Shown piece by piece: positions 40,710 through 49,717 of a stretch of DNA of 64,000 nt. A program made the translations under genes and the position numbers. Where the stretch lies: NCBI RefSeq assembly GCF_000720175.1, contig NZ_JOIX01000005.1, positions 1-64,000 on the forward strand, given 5' to 3'. Position 1 is the first letter of the stretch; each line of letters starts with the position of its first letter. The stretch is from Streptomyces sp. NRRL S-337. GTDB taxonomy: Bacteria; Actinomycetota; Actinomycetes; Streptomycetales; Streptomycetaceae. Under the pieces are notes generated by a model, which did no database searches, was not told where the DNA came from, and saw nothing but the letters and a program-made list of their open reading frames with translations.

Positions 40710-42134
40710 ATGTCGATGCCCAAAGGCGGCAACGTTCCGGTCCCGGCCCCGGCGGTACGGGTGGAACTGGGCTGGCGGGCCGGCCCCGGCACACCGGACG
40801 TCGACGCCTCCGCGCTCCTCCTTTCGTCCGGAAAGGTCCGCGACGACGGTGACTTCGTCTTCTACAACCAGCCCGTGCACGCCTCCGGCGCGGTGCGCCA
40901 TGAGGGGAAGCGCGCCGAGGGCGGTGCTCCGACGGACGGCCTGACGGTGACCCTCGGCGCCGTGGAGCCGGCCGTCGACAAGGTGGTGCTGGCCGCCTCC
41001 GCCGACGGCGGCACCTTCGGGAGCGTCCCCGGGCTCCACATCCGCGTACTGGACGCGGCCGACGGCACCGAGCTCGCCCGGTTCGACAGCCAGGACGCCT
41101 CCACGGAGACCGCGTTCGTGCTCGGGGAGCTCTACCGGCGCCAGGGGGCGTGGAAGTTCCGCGCGGTCGGGCAGGGGTACGACAGCGGACTCGCCGGTCT
41201 GGCCGCCGACTTCGGCATCAGCGTCGAGGAGCCGCCCGCCACCCCGGCCGCCCCCGCGGCGGCGCCCGTTCCGCCGCCCACCGCTCCTGCTCCGCCGCCC
41301 GCCGCGCCCCCGGTCGCGGCGCCCGCGCCCCCGGTCGCGGCGCCCGCGCCCCCGGTCACGCCGCCTGCCGCGGCGTTCGCGCCCCCGTTGCCGGCCGGTC
41401 AACCGGCGGCGTCAATGGCGCCCCCGCCGGGGCCGCCCGCGCCGGTCCCCGCGCCCCCCGCCGTTCGTCTGACAAAAGTCACCCTCACGAAGGAGGCCCC
41501 CGCCGTCTCGTTGACGAAGCAGGGCGGCACCTCCGGGGTGATGCGGGTGAACCTCAACTGGAGCGGCGGCAGCGCCGGCAAGCGGCTGACCCAGAAGCTC
41601 GGCCGCAAGGCGATGCAGGCCATGGGCGCCCGCGGCGCCCTGCTGCCCCCGTCCGGCGAGCTGGACCTCGACCTGTGCGCGCTGTACGAACTCACCGACG
41701 GCGCGGCCGGGGTGATCCACCCGCTGGGCAGCAACTTCGGTGCCCTGCACGCCCCGCCGTACATCCAGCTCGACGGCGACGACCGCACCGGCGCGGTCGC
41801 GGCCGGCGAGAACATGACCATCAACCTCGACCACCAGGCGCGCATCAAGCGCATCCTGATCTTCGTCACCGTCTATGCCGGCGCCCGCACCTTCGAGGGC
41901 CTGAACGCGACGGTCACCCTCCAGCCGCAGCACGGCGCCCCCGTCGACTTCACCCTCGACGCCTGCACGGTCCCGTCCAACGTCTGCGCACTGGCCCTGA
42001 TCACCCACACCGGCGGCGAACTCGTCGTCCAGCGCGAGGCCCGCTACCTCGTCCCCCAGCCCGGCGTCAGCCCGCAGCGCACCGTCGACCACGCCTACGG
42101 CTGGGGGCTCAACTGGTCGCCGGCCAGCAAATGA
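40710..42134 (+). CDS. Double TerD-domain protein
   Basis: A 474-residue protein with two TerD domains. The first (about 1-190) has [36 protein letters not shown] and [18 protein letters not shown]; the second (about 265-474) has [23 protein letters not shown] and [27 protein letters not shown]. They are joined by a Pro/Ala linker (about 190-265) with [14 protein letters not shown] repeats. TerD proteins bind calcium and act in tellurite resistance and stress signalling. Ca-ligand aspartates are present in both. ATG 40710 has GAGAGGAAGGCG upstream. Stand-alone gene. Confidence 0.93.
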   Translation: MSMPKGGNVPVPAPAVRVELGWRAGPGTPDVDASALLLSSGKVRDDGDFVFYNQPVHASGAVRHEGKRAEGGAPTDGLTVTLGAVEPAVDKVVLAASADGGTFGSVPGLHIRVLDAADGTELARFDSQDASTETAFVLGELYRRQGAWKFRAVGQGYDSGLAGLAADFGISVEEPPATPAAPAAAPVPPPTAPAPPPAAPPVAAPAPPVAAPAPPVTPPAAAFAPPLPAGQPAASMAPPPGPPAPVPAPPAVRLTKVTLTKEAPAVSLTKQGGTSGVMRVNLNWSGGSAGKRLTQKLGRKAMQAMGARGALLPPSGELDLDLCALYELTDGAAGVIHPLGSNFGALHAPPYIQLDGDDRTGAVAAGENMTINLDHQARIKRILIFVTVYAGARTFEGLNATVTLQPQHGAPVDFTLDACTVPSNVCALALITHTGGELVVQREARYLVPQPGVSPQRTVDHAYGWGLNWSPASK

Positions 42135-42153
42135 CCGCCCCCCGGGGCGCGGC

Positions 42154-43302
42154 TCACGGTGCACCGTACGTCCGGCCCTTCCAGGCCGCGCCGCGCCCCC
42201 GGTAGTGCTGCACCGCCGAGTCCACCGTCATCAGGAGGTAGAGCAGCGCCGTGAACGGCAGCAGGGGCGCGGTCCACAGCGGCTGACCGTAGTAGCGCAG
42301 CATCGGCAGGTACGTCCCGCACATCACCGCCCAGGCCGCCCCGCCCAGCGCCGCGAGCACCGCCCCGCCGCCGGCCAGCCCCGCCACCAGCGCCACCGGT
42401 GGCGCCAGGTAGACCAGGGCCAGCCCCAGGACCGTGCCGAGCAGCAGCTCCGGCCGGTGCAGCAGCTGCGCGTACGCGCTGCGCGAGACCATCCGCCACA
42501 GCTCGGCCAGCCGCGGATACGGCCGCACGCTGTCCACCCGGTCCGCGAGCCCCAGCCAGACGGCGCCGCCCGAGCGCTTCACCGCCCGCGCCAGCGTCAC
42601 GTCGTCGATCACCGCGTGCCGGATCGCCTCCGGAACCCCCGCCCGCTCCGCCGCCTCCCGCCGCAGCAGCACACAGCCGCCGGCCGCCGCCGCGGTCCGC
42701 GACCCCGGCCGGTTGACCCGGCGGAACGGGTACAGCTGCCCGAAGAAGTACACGAACGCCGGCACGATCAGCCGCTCCCAGCACGTCACCACCCGCAGCC
42801 GTGCCATCTGGGACACCAGGTCCAGGTCCGCCGACCGGGCCGCCGCCACCAACTCCCGCAGGCTGTCCGGGGCGTGGGCGATGTCCGCGTCGGTCAGCAG
42901 GAGATAGTCCGGTTCCATCCGCTCCCGTGCGAGCGCGATCCCGTGCCGGAGGGCCCACAGCTTCCCGGTCCACCCCGGCCCCGGCTCCCCGGGCGAGGTG
43001 ACCGTCAGCGGCAGCCCGCCCCGCGCGGCCGCCAGCTCCCGCGCCAGCGCACCGGTCCCGTCGCCGCTGCCGTCGTCGACCAGGAACACCTCCGCCCGGC
43101 CCGGGTACTTCTGGCCCAGCAGCGAGGGCAGGCTCTCCGGCAGCACCGCGGCCTCGTCCCGCGCCGGCACCACCACCGCGACCGACGGCCAGCGGTCCGG
43201 GTCCCGGCGCTCCGGCAGCCGGACGTCGGTCCGCCAGAAGAAGCTTTGGCCCAGCAGCAGCCACAGCCAGGCCAGCAGCGACCCGGCACCGATCCACTCC
43301 AT
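42154..43302 (-). CDS. HpnB-like family-2 glycosyltransferase
   Basis: A 382-residue membrane glycosyltransferase. The N-terminal helix (EWIGAGSLLAWLWLLLGQ) precedes a GT2 domain (VAVVVPARDEAAVLPESLPSLLGQ, VDDGSGDGTG, TDADIAHAPDSL, GGCVLLRREAAERAG), then IDDVTLARAVKRSG and three to four C-terminal helices (LLLGTVLGLALVYLAPPVALVAGLAG and others). The set and order match the hopene-associated HpnB group; a cell-wall or lipid sugar transfer is likely. ATG 43302 is preferred. Hopanoid genes are not adjacent in this window. The gene is divergent from the racemase at 43475. Confidence 0.85.
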   Translation of the reverse strand: MEWIGAGSLLAWLWLLLGQSFFWRTDVRLPERRDPDRWPSVAVVVPARDEAAVLPESLPSLLGQKYPGRAEVFLVDDGSGDGTGALARELAAARGGLPLTVTSPGEPGPGWTGKLWALRHGIALARERMEPDYLLLTDADIAHAPDSLRELVAAARSADLDLVSQMARLRVVTCWERLIVPAFVYFFGQLYPFRRVNRPGSRTAAAAGGCVLLRREAAERAGVPEAIRHAVIDDVTLARAVKRSGGAVWLGLADRVDSVRPYPRLAELWRMVSRSAYAQLLHRPELLLGTVLGLALVYLAPPVALVAGLAGGGAVLAALGGAAWAVMCGTYLPMLRYYGQPLWTAPLLPFTALLYLLMTVDSAVQHYRGRGAAWKGRTYGAP

Positions 43303-43462
43303 CGCTCCCACGGCCGCAGTCTGCCGCACCGGCCCGGCCGCCGGACGTCCCCGGCACGGGCCCGGACCGACGTGTCTCCCGGACGGGGCGCGGCGGGGGG
43401 ACACGTGGGACCAGGGCCACCCGCTCGCCGGGCCGGTATGACAAGTGGGACCCGCCGCCCGG

Positions 43463-43468
43463 TAAAGT
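43463..43468 (+). promoter_or_regulatory. -10 box TAAAGT, leaderless racemase transcript
   Basis: TAAAGT ends 6 nt before GTG 43475; there is no ribosome site. The position fits a leaderless transcript. Confidence 0.6.
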
Positions 43469-43474
43469 GTCCGG

Positions 43475-44278
43475 GTGAAGATCGCGCTGATGGACTCCGG
43501 AACCGGCCTGCTCGCGGCGGCCGCGGCCGTACGGCGACTGCGGCCGGACGCCGATCTGATCCTCTCCTCCGATCCCGACGGCATGCCCTGGGGCCCGCGC
43601 ACGCCCGAGGACGTCGCGGCACACGCCCTCGCGGTGGCCCGGGCGGCCGCCGCGCACCGCCCCGACGCACTGATCGTCGCCTGCAACACCGCGTCCGTCC
43701 ACGCCCTGCCCGCGCTGCGCGCCGAACTGGAACCGGCCGTCCCGGTCATCGGCACCGTCCCGGCCATCAAACCCGCCGCGACCGGCGGCGGCCCGGTCGC
43801 CATCTGGGCCACCCCCGCCACCACGGGCAGCCCCTACCAGCGGGACCTGATCGAACGCTTCGCCCGCGGCGTGGACGTCACCGGCGTCGCCTGCCCGGGG
43901 CTCGCCGACGCGGTGGAGCAGGCCGACGAGGCCGCCATCGACGCGGCCGTCGCCGTCGCCGCGGGCCGTACCCCGCGCGACGTGCGGGCCGTCGTCCTGG
44001 GCTGCACCCACTACGAGCTGGTCGCCGAACGCATCCGCGCCGCCCTCCAGCAGCCCGGCGCCCCGGCGCTCGTCCTGCACGGCTCGGCCGAGGCGGTCGC
44101 GGCCCAGGCGCTGCGCCGTATCGGTGCCGAGCCGGCGCCCGCGGCCACCCCGGCCGGCGGACTCACCGTGCTCCTCAGCGGCCGCACGGCGGAGCTCCCC
44201 GCCGCCACACTCGCGTACGCCGAGGGCCGGCTGCTGGCCCAGTCCCGTACGGACACCGCCGGGGCGCTGAGCGGCTGA
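43475..44278 (+). CDS. Glutamate racemase-family protein (MurI-like)
   Basis: A 267-residue Asp/Glu racemase with both catalytic cysteines: Cys70 in ACNTAS and Cys177 in LGCTHYEL, and the start MDSGTGLL typical of glutamate racemases. It would interconvert L- and D-glutamate for peptidoglycan, but sequence alone does not exclude aspartate or hydantoin racemase. Its length matches MurI. It may be a second racemase beside the main one. Leaderless start inferred from TAAAGT. Confidence 0.86.
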   Translation: MKIALMDSGTGLLAAAAAVRRLRPDADLILSSDPDGMPWGPRTPEDVAAHALAVARAAAAHRPDALIVACNTASVHALPALRAELEPAVPVIGTVPAIKPAATGGGPVAIWATPATTGSPYQRDLIERFARGVDVTGVACPGLADAVEQADEAAIDAAVAVAAGRTPRDVRAVVLGCTHYELVAERIRAALQQPGAPALVLHGSAEAVAAQALRRIGAEPAPAATPAGGLTVLLSGRTAELPAATLAYAEGRLLAQSRTDTAGALSG

Positions 44279-44318
44279 ACGGGGCGTTCGACACCCTGCC
44301 GCAGCGTGCGAAGACGCG

Positions 44319-44324
44319 TACGCT
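44319..44324 (+). promoter_or_regulatory. -10 box TACGCT, leaderless membrane-protein transcript
   Basis: TACGCT ends 7 nt before ATG 44332; no ribosome site is seen. Leaderless transcript inferred. Confidence 0.5.
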
Positions 44325-44331
44325 GCGTCTC

Positions 44332-44994
44332 ATGAGGGACCACCCCCACGAGGGGGCAGCAGCCCCCGGCGCAGACGGCAGCACGGACGGCGGTACCGAC
44401 GGCGGTACCGACGGCGGTACCGACGGCACCGGCCGGCCCGCGGGGCCGGGGCGGGTGCCCCGCGGCGCGTACGCGGAGATCCCCGAGGTCTGGCACGGCA
44501 GCGCCACCAACCGCATCCAGTGGCTGCTGGCCGCGATCGGGGCGGCCTGTCTGGCGCTCGGCATCGAGCTGGCCGTCGACAGCAGCTGGACCTCCGGACT
44601 GGCGCCGCTGGTGATGGCGGTGGTCGGCTGTGTCGCGGCCGGCCTGCTGGTGCTGTTCGGCACGCTCGCCTTCGTCCACGTCGCGGTCCGGGTCGACAAG
44701 GAGTGCCTGGAAGTGCGCTGCGGCCACATCGGGGTGCCGCGCCGCCGGATCCCCCTCGACACCGTCGTGGGGGCCGAGTTCGCGCCCCGGGTCACGCCCC
44801 GCCACTGGGGCGGCTGGGGCTACCGCTGGCGCCCGGACCAGGGCATGGCGGTCGTCGTCCGCCGCGGGGAGGCCGTGGTCCTCCGGCTCGGCGACGGGCG
44901 CACCTTCACGATCACGGTCGACGACGCCGAGGGCGCGGTCCGGGCCGTCCGCGGCCGGCTGCGGCCGCGCAAGGGGAGCCCGGCGGGCGCCTGA
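44332..44994 (+). CDS. Conserved two-helix membrane protein with PH-like tail
   Basis: A 220-residue protein: an N-terminal Asp/Gly/Thr-rich repeat (TDGGTDGGTDGG, from a 12-bp DNA repeat at 44391-44429), then two helices (LLAAIGAACLALGIELAV and LVMAVVGCVAAGLLVLFGTLAFVHV) and a cytoplasmic beta-rich tail with RVDKECLEVRCGHIGVPRRRI and the charged VVVRRGEAVVLRLGDGR. The tail resembles small PH-like domains found in Streptomyces membrane proteins; I do not know its function. Start supported by a leaderless box at 44319. Confidence 0.75.
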   Translation: MRDHPHEGAAAPGADGSTDGGTDGGTDGGTDGTGRPAGPGRVPRGAYAEIPEVWHGSATNRIQWLLAAIGAACLALGIELAVDSSWTSGLAPLVMAVVGCVAAGLLVLFGTLAFVHVAVRVDKECLEVRCGHIGVPRRRIPLDTVVGAEFAPRVTPRHWGGWGYRWRPDQGMAVVVRRGEAVVLRLGDGRTFTITVDDAEGAVRAVRGRLRPRKGSPAGA

Positions 44995-45075
44995 GCACGC
45001 GGCGGGGCGTGCGTCGGGGGCGTGCGGAGCGGGTCCGCGCTTCGGGCTCGGGGAGCCCCCCCCCGGGGCGTCCCG

Positions 45076-45081
45076 TAGGGT
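45076..45081 (+). promoter_or_regulatory. -10 box TAGGGT, leaderless Nudix transcript
   Basis: TAGGGT ends 6 nt before ATG 45088; GGAGC in between could also serve as a weak ribosome site on a longer transcript. Confidence 0.55.
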
Positions 45082-45087
45082 CGGAGC

Positions 45088-45567
45088 ATGGCAACACCCG
45101 AATTCATCCGTGACCTCCGGAGCTCCATCGGCCGGCAGCTGCTGTGGCTGCCCGGGGTGAGTGCGGTCGTCTTCGACGACGACGGGCGGGTCCTGCTGGG
45201 CAAGCGGGCCGACACCGGCGGCTGGTCGGTGATCGGCGGCATCCCCGAGCCCGGTGAGCAGCCCGCCGAGACCGCGGTGCGCGAGGTCTACGAGGAGACC
45301 GCGGTACGGGTCGTCCCCGAGGGGGTGGTCCTCGTCGAGACCATGCCGCCCACGGAGTACCCCAACGGCGACATCTGCCAGTTCATGGACGTGACGCTGC
45401 GCTGCCGCGCGGTCGGCGGCCAGGCCCGGGTCAACGACGACGAGTCGCTGGAGGTCGGCTGGTTCGCCATGGACGCCCTGCCGGAGCTGGACGCGTACGC
45501 ACTGACCCGCATCCGCCGGGCCGTCGCGGCCGGCCCGACGTGGTTCCACGGGATGGACGAGGTCTAG
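45088..45567 (+). CDS. Nudix hydrolase
   Basis: A 159-residue Nudix protein. The box GGIPEPGEQPAETAVREVYEET supplies G-x5-E and REVxEE; the preceding AVVFDDDGRVLLGKRADTG and the downstream TMPPTEYPNGDICQFMDVTLRCRA are typical. It probably hydrolyses a nucleoside diphosphate derivative, possibly as a house-cleaning enzyme. Stand-alone gene with a leaderless start box at 45076. A hairpin of 18-bp repeats lies after its stop. Confidence 0.93.
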   Translation: MATPEFIRDLRSSIGRQLLWLPGVSAVVFDDDGRVLLGKRADTGGWSVIGGIPEPGEQPAETAVREVYEETAVRVVPEGVVLVETMPPTEYPNGDICQFMDVTLRCRAVGGQARVNDDESLEVGWFAMDALPELDAYALTRIRRAVAAGPTWFHGMDEV

Positions 45568-45599
45568 AAGAGGGCACCCGCCCGAAGGTACGGCCGCCT

Positions 45600-45655
45600 T
45601 ACAGCAGCTCCGGCGACTACAGCTCCTCCGGCGGCTACAGCTCCTCCGTCGACGG
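45600..45655. repeat. 18-bp tandem repeats ACTACAGCTCCTCCGGCG
   Basis: Two to three copies of a unit like CTACAGCTCCTCCGGCGG lie between the Nudix stop and the lipoprotein's 3' end, with the last copies (45635 on) inside the lipoprotein gene as TCCGTCGAC-type sequence. Repeats may be part of a termination or slippage-prone region. Confidence 0.55.
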
Positions 45656-46180
45656 GTCGTCCATCGGGGCGGAGGGATCACCGGGAAGCGGGGGCAGCTG
45701 CGAGCCCTCCGGGGCGTCCGGTTCGTCCGGCCCGGTCGGTTCGCCGGGCGAGTCCGGGCCGGTGTCCTGGTCGTCCGCCTCCTCCGTGTGCATCTCCCGT
45801 TCGTCCTTGCTGCAGGCCGAGATCCAGGTGCCGGTCGGCCCGCTCTCGTAGTGGCAGAACCAGCCGCGTACGGACAGCGTGCCGCGGTCGTCACCGGCCT
45901 CCCGCGGTGCCCGCAGGAAGAATTCGGTCATCACGTCCCGGGCCTGCGCGCACGGCACCGTGCCCCCGGCGCCCGGATCCGCGTACAGCGCGACGTCCCC
46001 CTCCTGGCCCAGTGCGTCCTTCAGCCGCCCGCAGCTCACCGGCTGGCCGGGCACACCCGGTGAGCCCTCCCCGGTGGGCTGCGGCCCGGGCCCCGTACCG
46101 GTGCCGCTGTCGTCCCCGTCCGCGCAGCCCGCCGCGGCCAGCGCGAGCAGCACGGTCGGCACGGTGATCAGCCTCCGCAT
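45635..46180 (-). CDS. Putative lipoprotein
   Basis: A 181-residue exported protein with a lipobox (LALAAAGC, Cys19), a Gly/Pro/Thr-rich stretch, then a small domain of about 95 residues (CGRLKDALGQEGDVALY, CAQARDVMTEFFLRAP, CHYESG, CSKDER) carrying four cysteines that could form two disulfides. The tail is Asp/Glu/Pro-rich. ATG 46180 has GAGGGAG upstream. No recognised family; a surface sensor or inhibitor is possible. Transcribed divergently from the dehydrogenase at 46446. Confidence 0.8.
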   Translation of the reverse strand: MRRLITVPTVLLALAAAGCADGDDSGTGTGPGPQPTGEGSPGVPGQPVSCGRLKDALGQEGDVALYADPGAGGTVPCAQARDVMTEFFLRAPREAGDDRGTLSVRGWFCHYESGPTGTWISACSKDEREMHTEEADDQDTGPDSPGEPTGPDEPDAPEGSQLPPLPGDPSAPMDDPSTEEL

Positions 46181-46433
46181 GTGGGACTCCCTCGTGGGCG
46201 GTGCAGGCGGCGCGCTGCGTCGTACGACGCTAGGAGCCCGGCGGGAGCGCGGCGAACCGGGACGGCCGATCAGGTGACCCGGCGCGTCGCGCCCACCGGC
46301 ACCGGGCCCGGGCCGCAGCGCACCGCCCGCCTCCCCGTCCGCCGTCCTGTGCCGGCCACCCGGGTGGCCGGCCCCCATCTCCCGCCCGCGAAGTGTGGTG
46401 CCGCGGCACATCGGTGCCCCGCCCGCCCGTGCC

Positions 46434-46439
46434 TAAGGT
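46434..46439 (+). promoter_or_regulatory. -10 box TAAGGT, leaderless dehydrogenase transcript
   Basis: TAAGGT ends 6 nt before ATG 46446, with no ribosome site in between. Confidence 0.6.
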
Positions 46440-46445
46440 GCGGAC

Positions 46446-47240
46446 ATGACCACGATCGGCACTCCGGGCCCGGTTTCCCTCGACCTCGGCGGCCGCACCG
46501 CCCTCGTCACCGGCGCGGCCGGCGGTATCGGACGCGCCTGCGCGCTGCGGCTGGCGGCGGCCGGCGCCACGGTGCGGGCGGTCGACCGGGACGCCGCCGG
46601 CCTGGCCGCACTGGCCGCGGACCTCCCGGACGGCGCCGGCGGCACCATCGAGCCGCAGGTCCTCGACCTGACCGACCTCGATGCCGCCGAGCGGGCTGCG
46701 GCCGGCACCGACCTGCTGGTCAACAACGCCGGGCTGCAACTCGTCCGTCCCATCGAGGAGTTCCCGCCCGAGGTCTTCCACCAGGTGCTGACCGTGATGC
46801 TGGAGGCCCCCTTCCGGCTGCTGCGCGGCGCCCTGCCCCACATGTACGAGCGGGGGTGGGGGCGGATCGTCAACATCTCGTCGGTGCACGGGCTGCGGGC
46901 CTCACCGTTCAAGTCCGCCTATGTGGCGGCCAAACACGGTCTGGAGGGCCTGTCGAAGACCGCCGCCCTGGAGGGCGCCCCGCACGGCGTCACCAGCAAC
47001 TGCGTCAACCCCGGCTACGTCCGCACCCCGCTCGTCGAACGGCAGATCGCCGACCAGGCCGCCGCGCACGGCATCCCCGAGGAGCGGGTGCTGGCCGACG
47101 TCCTGCTCGCCGACGCGGCCCTCAAGCGGCTGCTCGAACCGGAGGAGGTCGCCGAGGCCGTCGCCTACCTCTGCACCCCGCAGGCGTCCTTCGTGACGGG
47201 GGCCTCGCTCACCCTGGACGGCGGCTGGACCGCGCACTGA
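46446..47240 (+). CDS. 3-hydroxybutyrate dehydrogenase-type SDR
   Basis: A 264-residue short-chain dehydrogenase: nucleotide motif TGAAGGIG, NNAGLQ, then the catalytic Ser in NISSVHGLRASPFKSAYVAAKHG with Tyr and Lys spaced YxxxK. The run VHGLRASPFKSAYVAAKHG and the tail ASFVTGASLTLDGGWTAH match D-3-hydroxybutyrate dehydrogenases, which oxidise 3-hydroxybutyrate to acetoacetate with NAD. It is followed after 76 bp by a GAF/PucR-type regulator; an MHS transporter lies near. Leaderless start inferred. Confidence 0.88.
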   Translation: MTTIGTPGPVSLDLGGRTALVTGAAGGIGRACALRLAAAGATVRAVDRDAAGLAALAADLPDGAGGTIEPQVLDLTDLDAAERAAAGTDLLVNNAGLQLVRPIEEFPPEVFHQVLTVMLEAPFRLLRGALPHMYERGWGRIVNISSVHGLRASPFKSAYVAAKHGLEGLSKTAALEGAPHGVTSNCVNPGYVRTPLVERQIADQAAAHGIPEERVLADVLLADAALKRLLEPEEVAEAVAYLCTPQASFVTGASLTLDGGWTAH

Positions 47241-47316
47241 CGATCCGGCGGCGGCGAGCGGCGGCAGGGGAGAGCCCCGAGCCCCTGGCGCACGGCGACG
47301 ACCCGAAGGTATCCCT

Positions 47317-49251
47317 GTGACCATGCCCACCGATCCGTCCTCGTCCGCGCCCGCCACCGAACCGGCCGAGGCCCCCTTCCTCGCGCTGCTCGCCGCCGAC
47401 GCCCCCGCCGAGGACTACGAGCGCCCGGTGCTGCGCGCCCGTGCCGAGGGTGCCGCGCCCGGCCGGCTCGCCGCCCTGGAGCGGGCCAAGCGCCAGGCGC
47501 TGCGGATACGCACCGAACTGGAGGGCCGCCGGCGGCGCGAGGCCGAACTGTCCGCGCTCTACGCCACCGCGCACGACCTGGCGGGGCTGCGCGACCTGGA
47601 CGCCGTGCTGCGGGCCATCGTGCGCCGGGCCCGCTCCCTCCTGGGCACCGAGGTCGCCTACCTCACCCTCCACGACCCGGCCGCCGGCGACACCTACATG
47701 CGGGTCACCGACGGCTCGGTCTCCGCGCGGTTCCAGCAACTGCGGCTCGGGATGGGCGAGGGACTGGGCGGACTGGTCGCGCAGACCGCCCGCCCGTACG
47801 TGACCGACAGCTACTTCCACGACGAGCGGTTCCGGCACACCGGCACCATCGACGCCGGCGTCCGCGACGAGGGCCTGGTGGCGATCCTGGGCGTGCCGCT
47901 GATGCTGGGCAGCGGCGTCATCGGGGTGCTCTTCGCCGCCGACCGCCGCGAGCGGGTCTTCGAACCCGGCCAGATCGCCCTGCTCGCCGCCCACGCGGCG
48001 CACGCCGCGGTCGCCCTCGACACCGCCCGCCTGCTCGCCGAGACCCGTAAGGCGCTGACCGAACTGGAAGCGGCCAACGAGATCATCCGCGACCGCAGCG
48101 CGGTCATCGAACGCGCCTCGGACATCCACGACCGGCTGACGGAAGTGGTGCTGCGCGGCGGCGGGGTGCAGGACGTCGCGGCCGCGGTGGCCGAAGTGCT
48201 GCACGGCGACGTGGAGTTCACCGAACCCGCCGACGCCCCGGCCGCTGCCCTGGACCGTTCCCGGGCCGACGGGCACGCCGTACGGGACGGTGCCGACTGG
48301 GTCGCCGCCGTATCGGCGGGCGGGGAGGTCCTGGGCGCGCTGGTCCTGCGCGGCCACCCGGCCCTGGACCCGGTCGACCAACGGACCCTGGAGCGGGCCG
48401 CCGTGGTCACCTCGCTGCTGCTGCTCGCCCGCCGGACCGCGGGCGAGGCCGAACAGCGGGTCCGCGGGGAGCTGTTGGACGACCTCCTGGACGCCGCCGG
48501 GCGCGACCCCCGGCTGCTGCGGGAGCGCGCGGCCCGGGTCGGCGCCGATCTCGACGCGCCGCAGGTCGTGTTGGCCGCCCGGGTCGATGCCCCCGCGGCC
48601 CAGGACGCCGCCGGCGACCGGCGGCGCCTGTGGTCGGCGGCCTCCCATCTCGCCGCCACCCGGCACGGGCTGGCCGCGGTCCGCGACGGCGGCGCCGTCC
48701 TGCTGCTGCCGCTCGGGCCCGACGGCGATCCGGCCGGCCGGGCCCGGGAGATCGCCGCCCGGCTGGGTGCCGCGCTCCACGTACCGGTCACGGTCGGTGC
48801 CTCGGCCCCGGTGCCGGCCCCTGCCGGACGGCCCGCGGCGGTCGCCGACGCGTACGCGGAGGCACGGCGCTGCCGGGAGGCGCTGCGGGTGCTGGGCCGG
48901 GCCGGTCAGGGCGGGGCCGCCGCCGACTTCGGCTTCCTGGGACTGCTGCTCGCCGACACCCGCGACGTCGACGGGTTCGTGCGCCGCACGCTCGGCGTGG
49001 TCGCCGACTACGACGCCCGCCGCGGGACGGAGCTGCTGCGCACCCTGCGGGCGTACTTCGCCTGCGGGATGAGCCCCGGCCGCACCAAGGACGAGCTGCA
49101 CGTCCACGTGAACACCGTGGCGCAGCGCCTGGAGCGGGTGGGCCGGCTGCTGGGGCCCGACTGGCAGAGCCCGGCGCGGGCCCTGGAACTCCAGCTGGCG
49201 CTGCGGCTGCACCAGCTCTCGTCCGCCGTGGAGCAGGGGAGCGAGCGGTAG
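47317..49251 (+). CDS. GAF-domain/PucR-type HTH regulator
   Basis: A 644-residue regulator: a short coiled start (LEGRRRREAELSAL), a GAF domain (about 90-240, RSLLGTEVAYLTLHDPAAGDTYMR, GEGLGGLVAQTARPYVTDSYFHDERF, FEPGQIALLAAHAAHAA), a middle region (about 300-560) and a C-terminal helix-turn-helix of the PucR/HTH_30 type (RAYFACGMSPGRTKDELHVHVNTVAQRLERV). The pair with a 3-hydroxybutyrate dehydrogenase suggests that it activates that gene in response to a small-molecule ligand. GTG 47317 is used with weak upstream GGTATCCC. The ligand is unknown. Confidence 0.85.
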   Translation: MTMPTDPSSSAPATEPAEAPFLALLAADAPAEDYERPVLRARAEGAAPGRLAALERAKRQALRIRTELEGRRRREAELSALYATAHDLAGLRDLDAVLRAIVRRARSLLGTEVAYLTLHDPAAGDTYMRVTDGSVSARFQQLRLGMGEGLGGLVAQTARPYVTDSYFHDERFRHTGTIDAGVRDEGLVAILGVPLMLGSGVIGVLFAADRRERVFEPGQIALLAAHAAHAAVALDTARLLAETRKALTELEAANEIIRDRSAVIERASDIHDRLTEVVLRGGGVQDVAAAVAEVLHGDVEFTEPADAPAAALDRSRADGHAVRDGADWVAAVSAGGEVLGALVLRGHPALDPVDQRTLERAAVVTSLLLLARRTAGEAEQRVRGELLDDLLDAAGRDPRLLRERAARVGADLDAPQVVLAARVDAPAAQDAAGDRRRLWSAASHLAATRHGLAAVRDGGAVLLLPLGPDGDPAGRAREIAARLGAALHVPVTVGASAPVPAPAGRPAAVADAYAEARRCREALRVLGRAGQGGAAADFGFLGLLLADTRDVDGFVRRTLGVVADYDARRGTELLRTLRAYFACGMSPGRTKDELHVHVNTVAQRLERVGRLLGPDWQSPARALELQLALRLHQLSSAVEQGSER

Positions 49252-49442
49252 CGGCACAGCGGACGGACCGGTGGGCGCGGGTGCGAAACGGAGGAGTAAT
49301 GGGCCGTAGCTCCGGGTGCGCGCCGGTGGGGGGTGCGGCAGCCTGGATGCGGAGCCCTCCATTCCGTGAGTGCTCCGCACCTCCCGTGGCTTCCCGGCCC
49401 ACGCGGACCACGGGCACCAGATCACGCACGAAGGAGTTGGAC

Positions 49443-49640
49443 ATGGCCGGCAAGGGCGCCAAGGACAAGATGAAGGGCAAGGCCAAACAGGCCACCGGCA
49501 AGATCACCGGTGACGACCGCCTGAAGGCCGAAGGCCGGATGGAAGAGGCCAAGGGCAAGGCCAAGGACACCGTGGACGACGCCGGGGAGAACATCCGCGG
49601 CACGAAGGAGTCCATCAAGCGCAAGACCGAGCGGTCCTGA
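49443..49640 (+). CDS. CsbD-family stress protein
   Basis: A 65-residue, lysine-rich CsbD protein (KDKMKGKAKQATGKITGDD, then GRMEEAKGKAKDTVDDAGENIRG). CsbD proteins are abundant in general stress conditions and have no known reaction. ATG 49443 has GAAGGAG upstream. An in-frame ATG at 49299 has an even stronger GGAGGAG but the extra 48 codons lack coding character, so the short form is preferred. Confidence 0.92.
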   Translation: MAGKGAKDKMKGKAKQATGKITGDDRLKAEGRMEEAKGKAKDTVDDAGENIRGTKESIKRKTERS

Positions 49641-49717
49641 CGTCCGACGGGGGCGCGGTGGGCGAGCTTGCCCCGTCTCCCGGAGCGTCCCACGGCCCGC
49701 CGCGCCCCCGCCGCACA

